Assembly (NCBI GenBank): GCA_902762435.1
Contig: CACWOH010000001.1
Span: 62,001-126,000, forward strand
Direction: 5' to 3'
DNA: 64,000 nucleotides
From: an uncultured Bacteroidia bacterium
GTDB lineage: Bacteria; Bacteroidota; Bacteroidia; Bacteroidales; UBA932
Below are positions 61,689 through 64,000 of the stretch, piece after piece. Positions within the stretch are counted from its first letter, which is position 1; each line of letters opens with the position of its first letter. A program made the position numbers and the translations under genes. The notes under the pieces were generated by a model. That model saw only the letters and a program-made list of their open reading frames with translations, did not search any database and was not told the DNA's origin.

Positions 61689-62912
61689 ATGTCTCTGCAC
61701 ATCTCGGCCAAGAGCCAGGCGATGCCCGCATCCGCCATCCGCAAACTCGTTCCGCTCGCCGACGCCGCCAAGGCGAAAGGCGTCCACGTGTATCACCTCA
61801 ATGTCGGCGCGCCCGACATCAAATCCCCCGACTGCGCCTTCGAGGCGGTCGTCGGGAAATGCAAGGGGATGCACCACCTCTCCTACACCAATTCCGCCGG
61901 CCTGATCGAACTCCGGGAAGGCATGGTCGAGAAATACTACAAGAAGATCGGCATCGACATCAAGGTCTCCGACCTGCTCATCGACGTGGCCGGCAGCGAG
62001 GCCTTCGCCGTCGCGATGCAGGTGGCCGCGGACCCCGGCGATGAAATCATCGTCGTGGAGCCCTTCTACACCAACTACCAGACTTTCGCCTATCTCAACG
62101 GGCTGACGCTCAAGGCCGTACCGACCGACATCCGGGAAGGGTTCAAGGTCCCGGACATCGCCGAGTTCGAGAAACTGCTCACCCCGCGCACCCGCGCCGT
62201 GCTGATCAGCAACCCCTGCAACCCCTCCGGAAAACTCTTCACGAAGGACGAGATGCTCGCCATCGGCGACTTCTGCCGCCGCCACGACCTCTTCCTCATT
62301 TCCGACGAGGTGTACCGGGAATTCTGCTACACGGACGAGCCGCACTTCTCCGCGATGAACATCCCCGGCTGCGAGCAGAACGTCATCCTGGCGGACTCCG
62401 TGTCCAAGCGCTACAACCTCTGCGGCGCCCGCATCGGCTGCATCGTCTCGCGCAACCCCGAGGTGATGGCCGCCGCCCTGAAGTTCGCCCAGTCCCGCCT
62501 GTGCCCGCCGGTGCTCGGCCAGTATGCCGCCATCGGCGCGCTCGACACCCCGCAGAGCTACTTCGACGAGGTGCGCGAGGAATACATCCGCCGCCGCGAC
62601 TGCGCCCTCCGGATGCTCAACGACATGCCGGGCGTGTTCGCTCCGATGCCTTACGGCGCCTTCTACACCGTGGCGGAGCTGCCCGTGGAGGACGCGGAGG
62701 ACTTTGTCCGCTGGATGCTGAACGAGTTCCGCATCGACGGCGCCACCACGATGGTCACGCCCGCCGCCTCCTTCTACAAGTCGCCCGGCGTGGGCCGCAA
62801 CCACGTGCGCATCGCGTACGTGCTGGAGGTCCCCCAGCTGGAAAAGGCGCTGCACATCTTCGGCGAAGGCCTGAAGGAATACCGGAAACTGCACGGTTAT
62901 GAGGTGGCGTAA
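61689..62912 (+). CDS. PLP-dependent class I/II aminotransferase (aspartate-type)
   Basis: A 407-aa fold-type-I aminotransferase. Signatures are ISNPCNPSGKLF, SDEVYREFCY and the PLP-lysine in DSVSKRYNLCGARIG, with the C-terminal Arg region NHVRIAYVLE for substrate carboxylate. Closest in style to bacterial aspartate/aromatic aminotransferases; the amino donor is not predictable in detail. It overlaps the acyltransferase start by 14 nt, giving a lipid-metabolism partner in the same transcript. Confidence 0.92.
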   Translation: MSLHISAKSQAMPASAIRKLVPLADAAKAKGVHVYHLNVGAPDIKSPDCAFEAVVGKCKGMHHLSYTNSAGLIELREGMVEKYYKKIGIDIKVSDLLIDVAGSEAFAVAMQVAADPGDEIIVVEPFYTNYQTFAYLNGLTLKAVPTDIREGFKVPDIAEFEKLLTPRTRAVLISNPCNPSGKLFTKDEMLAIGDFCRRHDLFLISDEVYREFCYTDEPHFSAMNIPGCEQNVILADSVSKRYNLCGARIGCIVSRNPEVMAAALKFAQSRLCPPVLGQYAAIGALDTPQSYFDEVREEYIRRRDCALRMLNDMPGVFAPMPYGAFYTVAELPVEDAEDFVRWMLNEFRIDGATTMVTPAASFYKSPGVGRNHVRIAYVLEVPQLEKALHIFGEGLKEYRKLHGYEVA

Positions 62913-63453
62913 GTTCTGCGGCTGGCTCCTGCGCAAACTCGGATGGACGGCCGTGGAGCCGCTGCCCGAGGAAAAGAAATGCATCATGCTGGGCGTCCCC
63001 CACACCACCGTCTGGGATTTCTTCATCTCCTACCTGTACTTCAAGTCGATCGGCGGAGACGGCCTCTGCATGATCAAGAAAGAGATGTTCTTCCCGCCCC
63101 TGGGCTGGATCCTGAAGGCGATGGGCGGCATTCCCGTGGACCGGAGCAACTCCGGCGCCCTGGTGCGCAGCCTGATCCACCAGATGAACGAAAACGACAC
63201 TTTCTATCTCGCCATCGCCCCGGAAGGCACCCGCAAGCCGGTCCGGCGCTGGAAGAGCGGATACCACCTGATCGCCCGGGAGACCGGTGTCCCCGTGTAC
63301 CTGGGCTACTTCGACTGGAAGCGCAAGCGCATCGGCCGCGGGCAGAAATTCCCCCTGACGGACGACGCCGCGGCGGACACCCGGCGCATCCAGGAGATCT
63401 ACGAATCGATGGACCTGGGGGCCCGTTACCCCGAGAAATACCTCACCCACTGA
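62899..63453 (+). CDS. PlsC-like acyltransferase
   Basis: A 184-aa membrane-associated acyltransferase of the 1-acyl-glycerol-3-phosphate acyltransferase superfamily. The HX4D catalytic motif is HTTVWD, and the later motif APEGTRKPVRRWKSG contains the EGTR acceptor-binding signature. It is shorter than PlsC (about 240 aa) and lacks the long N-terminal helix, so it resembles small acyltransferases of lipid or lipoprotein decoration. It overlaps the aminotransferase gene (14 nt) and the following acyl-CoA synthetase (1 nt, TGATG). Confidence 0.88.
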   Translation: MRWRKFCGWLLRKLGWTAVEPLPEEKKCIMLGVPHTTVWDFFISYLYFKSIGGDGLCMIKKEMFFPPLGWILKAMGGIPVDRSNSGALVRSLIHQMNENDTFYLAIAPEGTRKPVRRWKSGYHLIARETGVPVYLGYFDWKRKRIGRGQKFPLTDDAAADTRRIQEIYESMDLGARYPEKYLTH

Positions 63454-64000
63454 TGCGACACGAGTTCAAGACCCTCTCCGACCTCTACGACTACGCTTCC
63501 CAGAAGTACGCCAAGCGTACCGCCGCCGAGTTCACCGACGGCGAGCAGGCCTACACCTACGCCCGCTTCCGCGAAGCCGCCGACAACCTGTCGCGCATCC
63601 TGGGGAACTTCGGCATCGGGGCGTCCGACAAGGTGGCCATCCTGTCGGAGAACATGCCCCACTGGAGCATCGCCTTCTTCTCCGTCACCGCTTACGGGCG
63701 CGTGGCTGTCCCGATGCTCAACGAACTGTCCGCCAGCGAGGTAGAGAGCATCCTGGACCATTCCGAGGCGAAAGCCCTCTTCGTATCCCGCCGCCAGCTG
63801 AAGAAAGTGGGCGAGCGGGCCATGGACCGGCTGTCGCTCGTCATCGACCTCGAGACCTTCGAATTCATCAAGCACGACGACCGCGCCTTCACCTGCGACG
63901 GCCGCGCGGCCACGCCCAACCCCATGGACATGGCTGCCCTCATCTATACCTCCGGCACCACCGGTGCGCCCAAGGGCGTGATGCTCAGCCACCGCAACTT
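63453..64000 (+). CDS. Long-chain acyl-CoA synthetase (AMP-forming), 5' part
   Basis: The first 182 residues of an ANL-superfamily AMP-forming ligase run off the window. The P-loop IYTSGTTGAPKGVMLSHRN is complete at the right edge, and N-terminal features (LSDLYDYASQKYAKRTAAEF) fit long-chain-fatty-acid CoA ligases. It would activate free fatty acids for the adjacent acyltransferase. Start at the ATG that overlaps the acyltransferase stop. Confidence 0.9.
   Translation, partial: MRHEFKTLSDLYDYASQKYAKRTAAEFTDGEQAYTYARFREAADNLSRILGNFGIGASDKVAILSENMPHWSIAFFSVTAYGRVAVPMLNELSASEVESILDHSEAKALFVSRRQLKKVGERAMDRLSLVIDLETFEFIKHDDRAFTCDGRAATPNPMDMAALIYTSGTTGAPKGVMLSHRN

Overview
The window reads as a GC-rich chromosome segment of a Bacteroidales bacterium (phylum Bacteroidota), probably a plant-fibre degrader from a gut or rumen. 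The evidence is a Bacteroidetes-type promoter (TTTG, 19-21 nt, TAnnTTTG) in front of many genes, few Shine-Dalgarno sequences, a Na+-translocating NADH:quinone reductase operon, ATP-dependent PEP carboxykinase, many lipoprotein or Sec-exported glycosidases, and a Wza/Wzz-type export pair. The species is not identifiable from the sequence alone.

Region 1 (1-18,000, minus strand) is one tightly packed operon for arabinoxylan or other arabinose- and xylose-rich hemicellulose. In transcription order it holds a 1265-aa GH3, a small secreted propeller-like protein, two CE1 esterases, a type-B carboxylesterase, a double GH43-CBM6 protein, a GH43, a GH31, a GH127 and aldose 1-epimerase (cut by the window edge). 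Neighbouring genes overlap by 1-4 nt or are separated by at most 33 nt. A divergent GH51 arabinofuranosidase starts at 18,142. A tocopherol-cyclase-like gene follows, then a convergent esterase-GH43-CBM6 fusion (21,847-24,066). No SusC/SusD pair or regulator is visible.

Region 2 (24,100-44,600) is housekeeping: recQ, pckA, lemA with a DUF2207 protein, a recG / S9 peptidase / NIF3 / acyl-ACP thioesterase operon, uvrD, and nqrABCDEF. Region 3 (44,600-53,700) is surface-related: a putative lipoprotein, two glycosyltransferases, uvrA, Wzz and a Wza-type SLBB protein. Region 4 (53,800-59,200) holds tRNA-Asp and a second xylan locus (CE1 esterase, frameshifted carboxylesterase, GH10-CE1 fusion). 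Region 5 (59,200-64,000) has an AspT/YidE-type transporter, a papain-like amidase lipoprotein, an aminotransferase, an acyltransferase and the start of an acyl-CoA synthetase.

The most unusual signal is a structured palindromic element of about 135 nt. It lies inside the reading frames of two DNA-repair helicase genes, recG (31,490-31,625) and uvrD (36,452-36,586). The copies share an identical 28-nt core and the same three-hairpin layout. Their long terminal inverted repeats differ in sequence between copies, yet each still pairs with its partner. The element is read sense in recG and antisense in uvrD, and adds about 45 residues to each protein without breaking the frame. It resembles in principle the protein-embedded palindromic elements of Rickettsia, but I do not recognise the family. 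A second pattern is a set of genes whose -7 promoter box ends only 4-7 nt before the start codon, which predicts leaderless mRNAs.
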